The notes: generated by a model from the letters alone, not told the origin. Numbered from the stretch's first letter, positions 7,501-14,904 are shown. The stretch: 15,216 nt of DNA from JBNJEL01 sp051745835 (GCA_051745835.1 JBNJEL010000042.1:1-15216); one strand, 5' to 3'. Numbers and translations: made by a program.

Positions 7501-7668
7501 AAATAAAAAGCCCCTTCTCTATTTGAGAAGAGGCTTAAAATTCTAATCCTCTTCTCTCATCTTTCAACCTACAATTAGGTTGCAAGAATTAGCACCATTG
7601 CATTCTTACGAATACCGGTTGCCGGGCTTCATCGGGCTAGTCCCTCCGCCACTCTTGATAAGAGAAGT
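7501..7668 (-). ncRNA. SAM-I riboswitch (S-box) with terminator, controlling metH-metF
   Basis: The minus strand reads as a classic S-box. P1 starts with CTTCTCTTATCAAGAG, then GGCGGAGGGACTAGCCCGA, TGAAGCCCGGCAACC, the P3/P4 part, and the 3' P1 strand GATGAGAGAAG. The expression platform is clear: GAGAAGAGG in the 3' P1 strand (7556-7548) can pair perfectly with CCTCTTCTC of the terminator (7533-7525). The terminator stem (7536-7508) is followed by the U-rich run 7507-7501. SAM binding holds P1 closed and allows the terminator; without SAM the antiterminator forms and metH is read. Confidence 0.97.
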
Positions 7669-7721
7669 AATACGCTATTAAACTCAACTTTATTTTATTA
7701 ACATCAGTTCAATTAGTAGTA

Positions 7722-7750
7722 ATTATACCACTTAAACTATTAACTGTCAA
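7722..7750 (-). promoter_or_regulatory. Perfect sigma-A promoter for the SAM riboswitch-metH-metF unit
   Basis: TTGACA (7750-7745) and TATAAT (7727-7722) are consensus hexamers with a 17-base spacer. Transcription would begin near 7715, about 47 bases before the aptamer. A consensus promoter fits control by attenuation rather than at initiation. Confidence 0.93.
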
Positions 7751-7768
7751 TAGTAATCAGCCTAATTT

Positions 7769-7817
7769 TAATTGAAATCTAAAATTATCGATTATAAAGT
7801 GATCTTAGTTAAGATCA
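7769..7817 (-). other. Hairpins past thrB, without a clear terminator
   Basis: TGATCTTAGTTAAGATCA (7800-7817) is palindromic and spans the thrB stop codon. Further on AATTTTA and TAAAATT form a weak inverted pair around 7765-7787. Neither is GC-rich with a U-run, so I see no good intrinsic terminator between thrB and the metH promoter; some read-through into the riboswitch is possible. Confidence 0.35.
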
Positions 7818-8725
7818 TTTTCTAATCGCTCAATAATAACTCCACTTGAAGTAGGTTTAGTAATCTGATATTTTGCTTCAATTCCATGTTGAGCAAAAGC
7901 TTGAATCATCACCTGGCCAATCTGCTGCTCTTTATCTAAAGCTAGTGCCACAATCGAAGGCCCAGCTCCACTTAAGGCTACCGCTAAAGCTCCCGCATCC
8001 TTCGTCTCTTGAATTACTGACTTCATTCCAGGCACTAATTCTTGGCGATAATCTTGGTGCAGGCGATCCTCAAAACAAGTAGCCAACAGATCATAATCTT
8101 CACTCATCAAAGCTGAGACCAACAGAGCAATCCGACTACAGTTAAAGATAGCATCATTAAAGGTAACTTGAGCCGGCAGTACCTCCCTAGCTTCAGTTGT
8201 GGATAATTGAAAATCAGGCACTCCTACTACTGCTGTTAAATCAGGAGCAGCTAACTTCTTATAGATTATCTCCTCATCTTCCGGCATCACTGAAATAACT
8301 ACTCCGCCAAAGAGAGCTGGAGCTACATTATCGGGATGCCCTTCCAATTTAGTAGCAAAGTTTAAAAGTTGATTATCGCTAAAAGGCTGACCAGCTAAGC
8401 GATTAGCTATTACTAATCCACCCACGATAATACTAGCACTACTGCCTAAACCGCGACAGATAGGAATTTGATTAATTAACTTAATCTTTAATCCACTAGG
8501 TGTATAATCAACTTTAGAGAATAGATAATCCATGGTCTGATAGGCTAAATTCTCTTCATCGCGCGGCAGTTCATCAGCACCTCGACCTTCGATCTCTACT
8601 TCTAAGCCCGCTGCTATTTCTTCTACTTCAATAACATTATATAGATCAAGAGCCATACCTAAAATATCAAATCCGGGCCCTAAGTTAGCAGTAGTAGCAG
8701 GAACCTTAGCCCTATATTTCATCAT
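7805..8725 (-). CDS. thrB: Homoserine kinase
   Basis: A 306-residue GHMP-family kinase that phosphorylates homoserine to O-phosphohomoserine, the threonine branch of the aspartate pathway. It has the N-terminal VPATTANLGPGFDILGMALD, the ATP-binding GHMP motif CRGLGSSAS (about 90-98), EGHPDNVAPALFGG, and the C-terminal glycine-rich LSGAGPSIVAL. The length is normal for the family. The longest frame begins with a TTG at 8728; I take the ATG at 8725, seven bases after AGAAGGA. The start lies 14 bases inside the end of ask, so the two are probably translationally coupled. No threonine synthase gene is seen in the window. It is the last gene of the pheB-hom-ask-thrB operon, just before the methionine unit. 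Confidence 0.95.
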   Translation of the reverse strand: MMKYRAKVPATTANLGPGFDILGMALDLYNVIEVEEIAAGLEVEIEGRGADELPRDEENLAYQTMDYLFSKVDYTPSGLKIKLINQIPICRGLGSSASIIVGGLVIANRLAGQPFSDNQLLNFATKLEGHPDNVAPALFGGVVISVMPEDEEIIYKKLAAPDLTAVVGVPDFQLSTTEAREVLPAQVTFNDAIFNCSRIALLVSALMSEDYDLLATCFEDRLHQDYRQELVPGMKSVIQETKDAGALAVALSGAGPSIVALALDKEQQIGQVMIQAFAQHGIEAKYQITKPTSSGVIIERLENDLN

Positions 8726-9953
8726 CAATAGATCCTTCTAATTTACTCAATCCAAACTGTTGGTGGATTGCTTTAATTGCTTCCGTAGCTTCTTCCTTAG
8801 CAATTAAACAGGAGACTTTAATCTCGGAGGTACTAATCATTGCAATATTAATATCTTGATCTGCTAACGCTTCAAACATAGTTGCTGCAACACCAGGATT
8901 AGTAACCATCCCTGCTCCTACAATTGAAACCTTAGCTACATCAACATCATAAACAACCTCATCTATAGCTAACTCTTCTTGTAGCTTAGTTAGTAACTCT
9001 TTTACATCTGATAGGTCATCTTCATCAACAGTAAAGGTAATATCATTAACCTCGCCGCGGTGAACATTTTGAATAATCATATCCACATTAATATTAGCAT
9101 CTGCTAGCCTATTAAAGATTGATGAAGCGCGTCCTGGACGATCAGGCACACCAATTAATGAGACTTTAACTTCTTCTGTACTACAAGCTATTCCTGTAAC
9201 TACATTCTTTTTTTCCAATTCTTCTACCTCCTTAACATAAGTACCTGGTTTCTGATTAAAGCTAGATCTAACTGCTAATTTAATACCGTACTGCTTAGCA
9301 AATTCAACCGATCGCGGCTGTAAGACTTGTGCTCCTAAGTAAGCTAACTCTAACATTTCATCATAAGAAATCTCACTTAACTTAACTGCATCATCTACTA
9401 TACGCGGATCAGAAGTATAAACACCATCGACATCAGTATAAATCTCACAGACCTCCGCATCTATCTTAGTCGCTAAGGCAACCGCCGTAGTATCCGAACC
9501 ACCACGACCTAAAGTAGTAATATCATTATTAATTGTCACTCCTTGAAATCCAGCGACAACCACTATCTTATCTTGGGCTAACTCATCTTCTAACCGTGTT
9601 GAATCTATCTTAAGTATCTGAGCTTTAGAATGAACATCATCAGTAATAATCCCCACCTGCGAACCGGTTAATGAAATTACATCCTCACCTAATTCATTAA
9701 TCGCCATAGCTAATAGCGCTACTGATACCTGCTCACCGGTAGAGACTAACATATCGTACTCTCGCTTAGGCGGATTATCCGTAAACTCTTCTGATAATTC
9801 AATTAATTCATCCGTAGTATCGCCTAAAGCTGAGACAACTGCTACTACTTGGTTACCTTCTCGCTTACGATCAACAATCCGCTGTGCTACTTGCTTAATG
9901 CGATCTGGATTGGCTACTGAAGTTCCACCATACTTCTGTACAATTAGTGACAT
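8712..9953 (-). CDS. Aspartate kinase with two ACT domains
   Basis: A 413-residue aspartokinase that makes aspartyl phosphate, the first step to lysine, threonine and methionine. The kinase domain has KYGGTSV (7-13), AGFQGVTINNDITTLGRGGSDTTAV (134-158) and YTDVDGVYTSDPRIV (172-186). Two ACT domains follow, at about 263-335 (VSLIGVPDRPGRASSIF) and 341-402 (VSIVGAGMVTNPGVAATMF), the layout of LysC-type monofunctional enzymes, which normally respond to lysine and/or threonine. Which isozyme (lysC or thrA-type) cannot be told from sequence, so I leave the symbol empty; its place between hom and thrB suggests a threonine or methionine role. The start has GGGGGAG upstream, and hom ends 20 bases before it. 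Confidence 0.96.
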   Translation of the reverse strand: MSLIVQKYGGTSVANPDRIKQVAQRIVDRKREGNQVVAVVSALGDTTDELIELSEEFTDNPPKREYDMLVSTGEQVSVALLAMAINELGEDVISLTGSQVGIITDDVHSKAQILKIDSTRLEDELAQDKIVVVAGFQGVTINNDITTLGRGGSDTTAVALATKIDAEVCEIYTDVDGVYTSDPRIVDDAVKLSEISYDEMLELAYLGAQVLQPRSVEFAKQYGIKLAVRSSFNQKPGTYVKEVEELEKKNVVTGIACSTEEVKVSLIGVPDRPGRASSIFNRLADANINVDMIIQNVHRGEVNDITFTVDEDDLSDVKELLTKLQEELAIDEVVYDVDVAKVSIVGAGMVTNPGVAATMFEALADQDINIAMISTSEIKVSCLIAKEEATEAIKAIHQQFGLSKLEGSIDDEI

Positions 9954-9973
9954 CTATCTTCTCCCCCTATCTA

Positions 9974-11263
9974 CTAATCTTCAACTCTAATCAAACTACA
10001 TACTTCCTTAACCTGTTCTAAATCTTTTATTTCATCTAAGGCACACTGCATATCGCCTTCACTAACTTTATGTGTAACTAAGACTAATGGTACAGATGAC
10101 TCAATTTCTCCCTTTTGAATAACCGATTCAATACTGACGTTATTCTCACCGAAGATGCCCGATACAGTAGCTAAAACACCTGGTTCATCCTTAACAGCTA
10201 ATCTAATGTAATATTTAGAACTAGTCTCACTAATTGGTTTAAACTTCTTATTATCATAACAACTACAACCTACTCTAGTAGTTGCTCCATAATCAATATT
10301 TCGTGCAATATCAATCACATCAGCCATTACCGCACTAGCAGTCGGCATTGAACCAGCACCACGTCCGTAATACATTAACTCTCCAGTTGCTTGACCATTA
10401 ACAAAAACAGCATTGAAGACATCATTAACCGTTGCTAAAGGATGGTCTTGTGGAATCATAGTCGGATGGACTCGCGCTTCAATCTCACCATCAATCTCCT
10501 TACCAATAGCTAATAATTTTAATGTGTAACCTAACTCTTTAGCATAACAGATATCCTTTTGATTAATATCAGAGATACCTTCTAAGTAAATCTCTTCAAT
10601 ATTAATCCGTGAGTTAAAGGCAATTGCTGATAAGATTGCTAACTTATAAGCTGCATCATAACCAGCAATATCCGCTGTTGGATCAGCCTCAGCATAACCT
10701 TTCTCCTGCGCTTCAGCTAAGACTGTATCAAAGTCTGCTCCTTCTTGAATCATCTTAGTTAGGATATAATTAGTCGTTCCATTAACAATTCCCATCACTT
10801 CTTCAATATGATCAGCCGTTAATGACTCTTTAAGTGATCTAATAATTGGAATTCCACCGCCAACACTTGCTTCAAAATAGAGATCAACTTTATTCTCCGC
10901 AGCTAAGTCGAGTAATTGGCTACCGTGCTTGGCAATCATCTCTTTGTTAGCAGTTACAACATGCTTCCCTGCTTCTAATGCTTCAATCACAAAATCTTTA
11001 GCAGCTCCTACACCACCAATTGTCTCTACTACAATATCAATCTCTGGATCATCTAATACATCTGCTGGATCATCAGTTAATAACTCCGGCGGCAGCTCCA
11101 CCTCACGCTTTCTAATTAGATCTTTATCTAAAACTTTAGCTAATTGCAATTTACTATCTATTCGTTGGTTAATCTCATTAGTATTCTCTAGTAAGATTCG
11201 GGCTACTCCACTACCAACTGTACCCAAACCTAAGATAGCTACTTTAATTTCTGAACTTCCCAT
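9974..11263 (-). CDS. hom: Homoserine dehydrogenase with C-terminal ACT domain
   Basis: A 429-residue NAD(P)-dependent enzyme that reduces aspartate semialdehyde to homoserine, the branch point for threonine and methionine. The Rossmann motif is AILGLGTVGSGVA (9-21); VVTANKEMIAKHG (102-114) and the signature MGIVNGTTNYIL (157-168) follow. The catalytic segment GYAEADPTADIAGYDAAYK (189-207) carries the conserved Asp and Lys. An ACT domain begins near residue 350 (YIRLAVKDEPGVLATVSGIFGENNVSIESV), as in feedback-controlled Gram-positive Hom. The start has AAGGAGG eight bases upstream. It sits between the pheB-like gene (26-base gap) and ask (20-base gap), clearly one operon. Confidence 0.96.
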   Translation of the reverse strand: MGSSEIKVAILGLGTVGSGVARILLENTNEINQRIDSKLQLAKVLDKDLIRKREVELPPELLTDDPADVLDDPEIDIVVETIGGVGAAKDFVIEALEAGKHVVTANKEMIAKHGSQLLDLAAENKVDLYFEASVGGGIPIIRSLKESLTADHIEEVMGIVNGTTNYILTKMIQEGADFDTVLAEAQEKGYAEADPTADIAGYDAAYKLAILSAIAFNSRINIEEIYLEGISDINQKDICYAKELGYTLKLLAIGKEIDGEIEARVHPTMIPQDHPLATVNDVFNAVFVNGQATGELMYYGRGAGSMPTASAVMADVIDIARNIDYGATTRVGCSCYDNKKFKPISETSSKYYIRLAVKDEPGVLATVSGIFGENNVSIESVIQKGEIESSVPLVLVTHKVSEGDMQCALDEIKDLEQVKEVCSLIRVED

Positions 11264-11289
11264 TACTCTCTCCTCCTTTACTGTTTAAA

Positions 11290-11745
11290 TTAGTATTTGA
11301 AGTTTTTGCCGATAATTTCTACTTTCTGTACTCCGGATAACTCCTCTAACTTAGTAATTAAATTTTGAACTTGAGTGCCCATCTTGATTGTCTCAATTGT
11401 AATTGTAGCATTAGCTACTCCCTGTAGAGGAATCCCTTGATTAATAGTTAAGATATTTCCTTCCACTTGGGCAATAGTATCAATCACTTCCGATAAAACA
11501 CCGGCCCGATGCTGTAACAGAAAGGATAAAGTAATTACCTTCTGTCGTTCATCCTCTAGAAAGGGAAAAACGTAATCCTTATATTTATAGTAAGCACTCC
11601 TACTTAAATCTACTCTAGCTACTGCTTCATTTACTTTATCTACTTCGCCAGCTTCTAATAACTGCTTCGCCTTTACAGTCTTAACGATCGCCGAAGGTAA
11701 GATATCCTGCTGGACGACATAATAATTATCTTGATCTTGTTTCAT
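11290..11745 (-). CDS. pheB: PheB-like ACT domain protein (UPF0735 family)
   Basis: A 151-residue protein of the UPF0735/PheB family, found before hom in many Firmicutes. The N-terminal part (YYVVQQDILPSAIVKTVKAKQLLEAG) includes the DLSRSAYYKYKDYVFPF segment (46-62). The C-terminal ACT domain is at about 69-146 (VITLSFLLQHRAGVLSEVIDTIAQVEGNILTI). ACT domains bind amino acids, but the ligand and exact function of this family are not established; PheB was historically linked to phenylalanine synthesis. A longer frame from a GTG at 11766 lacks a ribosome binding site; AGGTGA just before the ATG at 11745 decides the start. It is the first gene of the aspartate operon, about 47 bases from the predicted transcription start, so it may report amino-acid status to that pathway. 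Confidence 0.85.
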   Translation of the reverse strand: MKQDQDNYYVVQQDILPSAIVKTVKAKQLLEAGEVDKVNEAVARVDLSRSAYYKYKDYVFPFLEDERQKVITLSFLLQHRAGVLSEVIDTIAQVEGNILTINQGIPLQGVANATITIETIKMGTQVQNLITKLEELSGVQKVEIIGKNFKY

Positions 11746-11761
11746 TAAATCACCTGCTCTG

Positions 11762-11776
11762 TCCACTCACAGTGGA
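11762..11776 (-). promoter_or_regulatory. Short hairpin in the leader of the aspartate operon
   Basis: TCCACT-CAC-AGTGGA forms a 6-bp perfect inverted repeat between the predicted transcription start and the pheB ribosome binding site. It could be an operator or an RNA hairpin; there is no room for a T-box or large riboswitch. Confidence 0.35.
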
Positions 11777-11798
11777 TTACTGTTTAATGACAACATAC

Positions 11799-11827
11799 AT
11801 TATAACACGATAGAATTTAAAAAGCAA
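11799..11827 (-). promoter_or_regulatory. Promoter of the pheB-hom-ask-thrB operon
   Basis: TTGCTT (11827-11822) and TATAAT (11804-11799) with a 17-base spacer, plus a TGn extension before the -10 (TGTTATAAT). Transcription would begin near 11792. It lies just past the terminator of ilvE. Confidence 0.8.
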
Positions 11828-11837
11828 TCAAATTTAT

Positions 11838-11880
11838 AAAAAAATTGAAAAAGCCTATAGTTGACAAGCAACCATAGGCT
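11838..11880 (-). terminator. Intrinsic terminator after ilvE
   Basis: In the minus-strand RNA a 12-bp stem, AGCCUAUGGUUG / CAACUAUAGGCU with one G-U pair and a five-base loop, is followed by a U-rich run. It separates ilvE from the aspartate operon. Confidence 0.92.
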
Positions 11881-11907
11881 ATAAAGATATGATACAAATT
11901 TTAAGAC

Positions 11908-12789
11908 TTAGTCTGTATAAATTTCTTGTCCTTCATTATTAGCTCGTTCTCTAAAGCGTTCAATTAGATCCCAAGTATAATCACCCGGCTGTCCGTCAGC
12001 AATCTCACGACCATCAATCTTAACTACCGGAATTACCTCCGCTGCTGTACCGCTTAGGAAGCATTCATCCGCTGTGTAGAGATCATGGCGGGTAAATAGC
12101 TCTTCACTTGTCTCTAAACCTAACTTAGGAGCTATCTCTAAGACTACTTCACGCTTAATCCCTTTTAACGCTCCAGCATGAACCGGCGGAGTAATTAACT
12201 TATCATCCTTGATAATGAAGATATTATCACCAGTACACTCGGCAACATAGCCTTCATTATTGAGCATTACTGCTTCTAATACTCCAGCGCGATTAGCCTC
12301 TATCTTAGCTAAGATGTTATTCAGATAATTTAAGGATTTAATACGCGGGTTAAGTGCTTCCGGAATATTTCTTCTGGTCGGCACTGTCACAACCTCGAGA
12401 CCATCCTCATAGAATTCCTCAGGGTAGAGCTCAATATCACTAGCAATAATAATTACTGTCGGTGTTTCACAGAAAGTCGGATCTAAACCTAAGTCTCCTC
12501 GTCCTCGAGTAATAACTAACCGTACATAGCCATCCTCTAAATCATTAACTCGTAAAGTCTCAATAACTGCTTCTTCCATCTCTTCTCTTGAGAGCGGAAT
12601 ATCTAACATAATTGCTTTAGCGGACTCATAGAGACGGTCAATATGTTCTTCAAATCTAAAGATTCGTCCATTATAGGCTCTAATACCTTCAAAAATTCCA
12701 TCTCCATACAAGAGCCCATGATCCCAAACTGAAATATTAGCATCCTCTTTATTGACAAATTCGCCATCTAAATAAACCTTCTGACTCAT
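11908..12789 (-). CDS. ilvE: Branched-chain amino acid aminotransferase
   Basis: A 293-residue PLP enzyme of fold type IV that transaminates the keto acids of valine, leucine and isoleucine with glutamate. Landmarks are WDHGLLYGDGIFEGIRAYNG (22-41), VRLVITRGRGDLG, and the PLP lysine in NPRIKSLNYLNN (Lys151). AECTGDNIFIIK (183-194), with its conserved Glu, and DECFLSGTAAEVIPV (241-255) follow. The YGDGIFEGIRAY block favours IlvE over D-amino acid aminotransferase or aminodeoxychorismate lyase. The length matches the family. AAGGAG lies upstream of the ATG. It stands alone between two terminators, next to the aspartate operon that supplies the precursor of isoleucine. The only TATAAT upstream overlaps the preceding terminator's U-run, so its promoter is unclear. 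Confidence 0.93.
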   Translation of the reverse strand: MSQKVYLDGEFVNKEDANISVWDHGLLYGDGIFEGIRAYNGRIFRFEEHIDRLYESAKAIMLDIPLSREEMEEAVIETLRVNDLEDGYVRLVITRGRGDLGLDPTFCETPTVIIIASDIELYPEEFYEDGLEVVTVPTRRNIPEALNPRIKSLNYLNNILAKIEANRAGVLEAVMLNNEGYVAECTGDNIFIIKDDKLITPPVHAGALKGIKREVVLEIAPKLGLETSEELFTRHDLYTADECFLSGTAAEVIPVVKIDGREIADGQPGDYTWDLIERFRERANNEGQEIYTD

Positions 12790-12848
12790 AATTCTTCTCT
12801 CCTTTCTACTCTACTACTCTTAATTAATCTCTTAAAAATATTTATTAT

Positions 12849-12881
12849 AAAAAAGTAGAAAGAGCCAAAAGCTCTTTCTAC
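12849..12881 (-). terminator. Intrinsic terminator after the HU gene
   Basis: A perfect 11-bp stem GTAGAAAGAGC / GCTCTTTCTAC with loop TTTTG and six T on the minus strand. It lies about 50 bases past the HU stop. Confidence 0.92.
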
Positions 12882-12931
12882 AGTAGAGAAGAAAAATACA
12901 ACTAATGTACGCTATTTAAATTGTATTCTTC

Positions 12932-13231
12932 TTATTGATCTACTGATTCCTTTAAACTTTTACCAGCTTTAAAAGCAGGTACCTTACGAGCAGGAATTTC
13001 AATCTCTTCACCAGTCTGTGGGTTACGCCCCTTACGTGCGCTGCGATCACGCACTTCAAAACTACCGAAGCCAATTAGTTGTACCTTATCTCTCTCATCT
13101 TCGCTCTTAGTTGCTTCTTCTTGTAAAGTTTCAGTTACAACTTCTGTAAACGCATCTACAGTCTCTTTAGTATCCTTCTTAGTTAATCCTGTTTTAGCTG
13201 AAATTTTATCAACCAATTCTGTCTTTGTCAC
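12932..13231 (-). CDS. HU family DNA-binding protein with an extra charged loop
   Basis: A 99-residue histone-like protein that binds and bends DNA as a dimer. The beta-arm and signature KVQLIGFGSFEVRDRSARKGRNPQTGEEIEIPARKVPAFKAGK (49-91) are fully conserved, including the RNP tip. Standard HU has about 90 residues. Here the turn between the second helix and the first strand is about eight residues longer (QEEATKSEDERDK, 37-49), and the addition is highly charged and net acidic. The longest frame starts from a GTG at 13240 that lies inside the ribosome binding site; GGAGGTGA five bases before the GTG at 13231 decides the start and gives the classic MTKTELVDKI beginning. A TGTTATACT box upstream may be part of its promoter. 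It is transcribed alone. Confidence 0.94.
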   Translation of the reverse strand: MTKTELVDKISAKTGLTKKDTKETVDAFTEVVTETLQEEATKSEDERDKVQLIGFGSFEVRDRSARKGRNPQTGEEIEIPARKVPAFKAGKSLKESVDQ

Positions 13232-13423
13232 TACGTTCACCTCCCTTAATAGTATAACACATCAGTATTTATTATATCATCAATCTATTTCGTGATCTAA
13301 ATAATTTTTTCCTTGTTTTTTTCAAAAAAATATCTAAAAGAAGAGATTTTCCGCCTTTAAACCTGTAATTAAACAACTTATTCCAGTTAAAAGTTAACAT
13401 TATAGGTAATTTAAATTATCTAA

Positions 13424-13816
13424 TCACTCATTTTCTATCTTAAAGTCGCGGTTTAAAACCTCTAGTGCCTTATCTAAATTATCTTCTTTGACTAACACGT
13501 AATCAGTATTATAGGTTGAGAGCGCAAAAATACTAATCTCACTATCAGCTAATGGTGTAGCTATAGAAGTTAAAATACCTGTCAGATTAAAATCCAGCTT
13601 TCCCTTAACTTTTAATGCTCGCCAATCTGCTTCACACTCCATATCTTGTGGTACAATGTTAGTAGGGCAGACAATTGATAGTTCTGTGGCTGTGTAAGTA
13701 AGTGAAAGAAAATCTAAGTTTTGATCTGCCCACTCAGGAATATCTGCGCTAGCAGGTAATCTACAGATAGCTAGCGGTATGTCTAGTGGTATTAAGGTTA
13801 GTTGTTTAGCTTTCAT
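13424..13816 (-). CDS. ACT domain protein (ACT_7 / CASTOR-like)
   Basis: A 130-residue stand-alone protein with tandem ACT-like modules. The N-terminal half (LTLIPLDIPLAICRLPASADIPEW, then ATELSIVCPT) leads to the conserved C-terminal segment DFNLTGILTSIATPLADSEISIFALSTYNTDYVLVK (75-110) and DNLDKALEVL. This is the ACT_7 arrangement also seen in the eukaryotic arginine sensor CASTOR. Bacterial members are mostly uncharacterised, and I do not infer a ligand. There is no catalytic domain, signal peptide or membrane segment. GGAGG lies seven bases before the ATG. It stands alone, with HU downstream, and I see no strong terminator of its own. Identification by the ISIFALSTYNTDYVLVK motif is good; function is unknown. 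Confidence 0.85.
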   Translation of the reverse strand: MKAKQLTLIPLDIPLAICRLPASADIPEWADQNLDFLSLTYTATELSIVCPTNIVPQDMECEADWRALKVKGKLDFNLTGILTSIATPLADSEISIFALSTYNTDYVLVKEDNLDKALEVLNRDFKIENE

Positions 13817-14108
13817 GTCTATTCCTCCGTGATTTTAAGTTGCGATGCTTATTTAATGCTATATAGCTAAGTTAATAGACTTCAATGTTCAATCCCCACA
13901 CTATTGCCCTTCAGCTATAGAGCTTTAACTTTTACTCTAATAGGACTTATATTAGGTATATATTGGACATAAAGCTTTCCGAAAGGTCACGATATTTAGC
14001 TCAACTCTCTATAACTTGTTCATCTTCTAAAATTTATATATGTAATTTCTAATCTAACTTATACTCTTAGACTAACTGTCGCTAACACCATGTTAGATAA
14101 AGTCAGAA
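13817..14108. other. 292-base gap without a recognisable gene
   Basis: No convincing open frame on either strand. It holds short palindromes (GCTATATAGC at 13858-13867 and a similar AGCTATAGAGCT around 13913) and a mixed-composition part that includes CTTTCCGAAAGGTCACG (13976-13992). This could be remnant DNA or an unrecognised small RNA, but I can match it to no family. Confidence 0.5.
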
Positions 14109-14742
14109 TTAATCTATTAATTTCAAATACAAATCTAAACTCCTATTTAATGCTTCCCTAATTATTTTAATAAAATCTTCATAATCATCTGTAGTGTGAG
14201 CCTTATCTAATGCTTCATAATAACTTGCTCTATCTTCATTTCTAATAATGATTGGAGGATATCCAGTTTTCATAAGTTCAAAATTTAATAATAATCTTGC
14301 TGTTCTACCATTACCATCAATAAATGGATGAATCTTCACTAAATCAGTATGCAATCTTGCAGCTCTTTCAACAACATGAAGTTTCTGTCCTTCATTTTGA
14401 TACCACTCTATTAAATTTTCCATTTGAGGTTTTATATTAAAAGGTTCTGGAGGAATATGTTTTGCACCACTAATAACTACTTTTTGATCTCTATACACCC
14501 CAGCATTTTTATCATCTATTCCTTTTAAAATCAAATTATGAATGTTTTTTATTTGTCTTTCTATTAATGGTTTGTCCTCTTTAACAATCTCTTCTATATA
14601 TAAAATTGCTTCTTTATGATTTATAACTTCAAGATGCTCATTTAACGTTTTACCTCCAATTGTTATTCCATCTTCTAAAATTACTTTTGTTTCAGATAAA
14701 CCAAACTATTATTTTGACAAAAAATTCTTTGAGTTTTATCAA
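14109..14742 (-). pseudogene. Fic family protein, 5'-deleted and frameshifted
   Basis: Fic proteins transfer AMP or similar groups to target proteins. The catalytic core is intact: HPFIDGNGRTARLLLNFEL holds the full HxFxDGNGRxxR motif. The N-terminal helices are recognisable (LSETKVILEDGITIGGKTLNEHLEVINHKEAI) and stay in frame up to base 14705, but a TAG follows (14708-14706) and there is no ATG. In another frame just upstream NNSLV can be read; one extra T near 14697 would join it to LSETK, so a one-base deletion is likely. Only about a dozen residues lie between that point and a ribosome binding site with a TTG (14742), so the usual N-terminal region, which includes the inhibitory S/TxxxEG helix, is largely missing. 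Translation of a 141-residue core from a TTG at 14534 is conceivable but lacks a good ribosome binding site. Confidence 0.82.
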
Positions 14743-14837
14743 TTTTCTCCCTCCTAATATAAATATTGCTTAATAAATTACATTTTACTTTTATGTTTCA
14801 TTAATTTCTACCTATTGTTTATGTCGGATAACTCAAA

Positions 14838-14863
14838 TATTCCCGACACTCATGTCATATATA
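14838..14863. repeat. Degenerate copy of the palindromic element
   Basis: TATTCCCGACACT (14838-14850) and the bases after it match the 26-bp palindrome at 14879 at 20 of 26 positions. The similarity continues upstream (TAACTCAAA versus TAACTTGAG). The copies are 41 bases apart. Their right halves differ most, so this copy is no longer symmetric. Confidence 0.6.
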
Positions 14864-14878
14864 TCACCCTAACTTGAG

Positions 14879-14904
14879 TATTCACGACACTAGTGTCGTG
14901 AATA
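14879..14904. repeat. 26-bp perfect palindrome beside the recombinase gene
   Basis: TATTCACGACACT followed directly by its exact reverse complement AGTGTCGTGAATA. It begins 12 bases past the stop codon of the tyrosine recombinase. No U-run follows on either strand, so it is not a typical terminator. A recombinase or attachment site, or a protein-binding site, is a reasonable guess. Confidence 0.85.

Noticed and set aside
10929..11288. Long open frame on the + strand opposite hom, and similar ones opposite metH, metF, thrB and the DUF421 gene
   Set aside because: They lie fully within well-identified genes, have low-complexity Ser/Leu/Ile-rich translations typical of antisense frames, and match no family I recognise.
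11746..11798. T-box or large riboswitch before the aspartate operon
   Set aside because: The predicted leader is only about 47 bases, with no specifier loop, T-box sequence or terminator; only a 6-bp hairpin is seen.
13885..13900. GTTCAATCCCC resembling a tRNA T-loop or, in reverse, a CRISPR repeat end
   Set aside because: No acceptor stem, anticodon arm or CCA context fits, and the motif is not repeated at spacer distance anywhere in the window.
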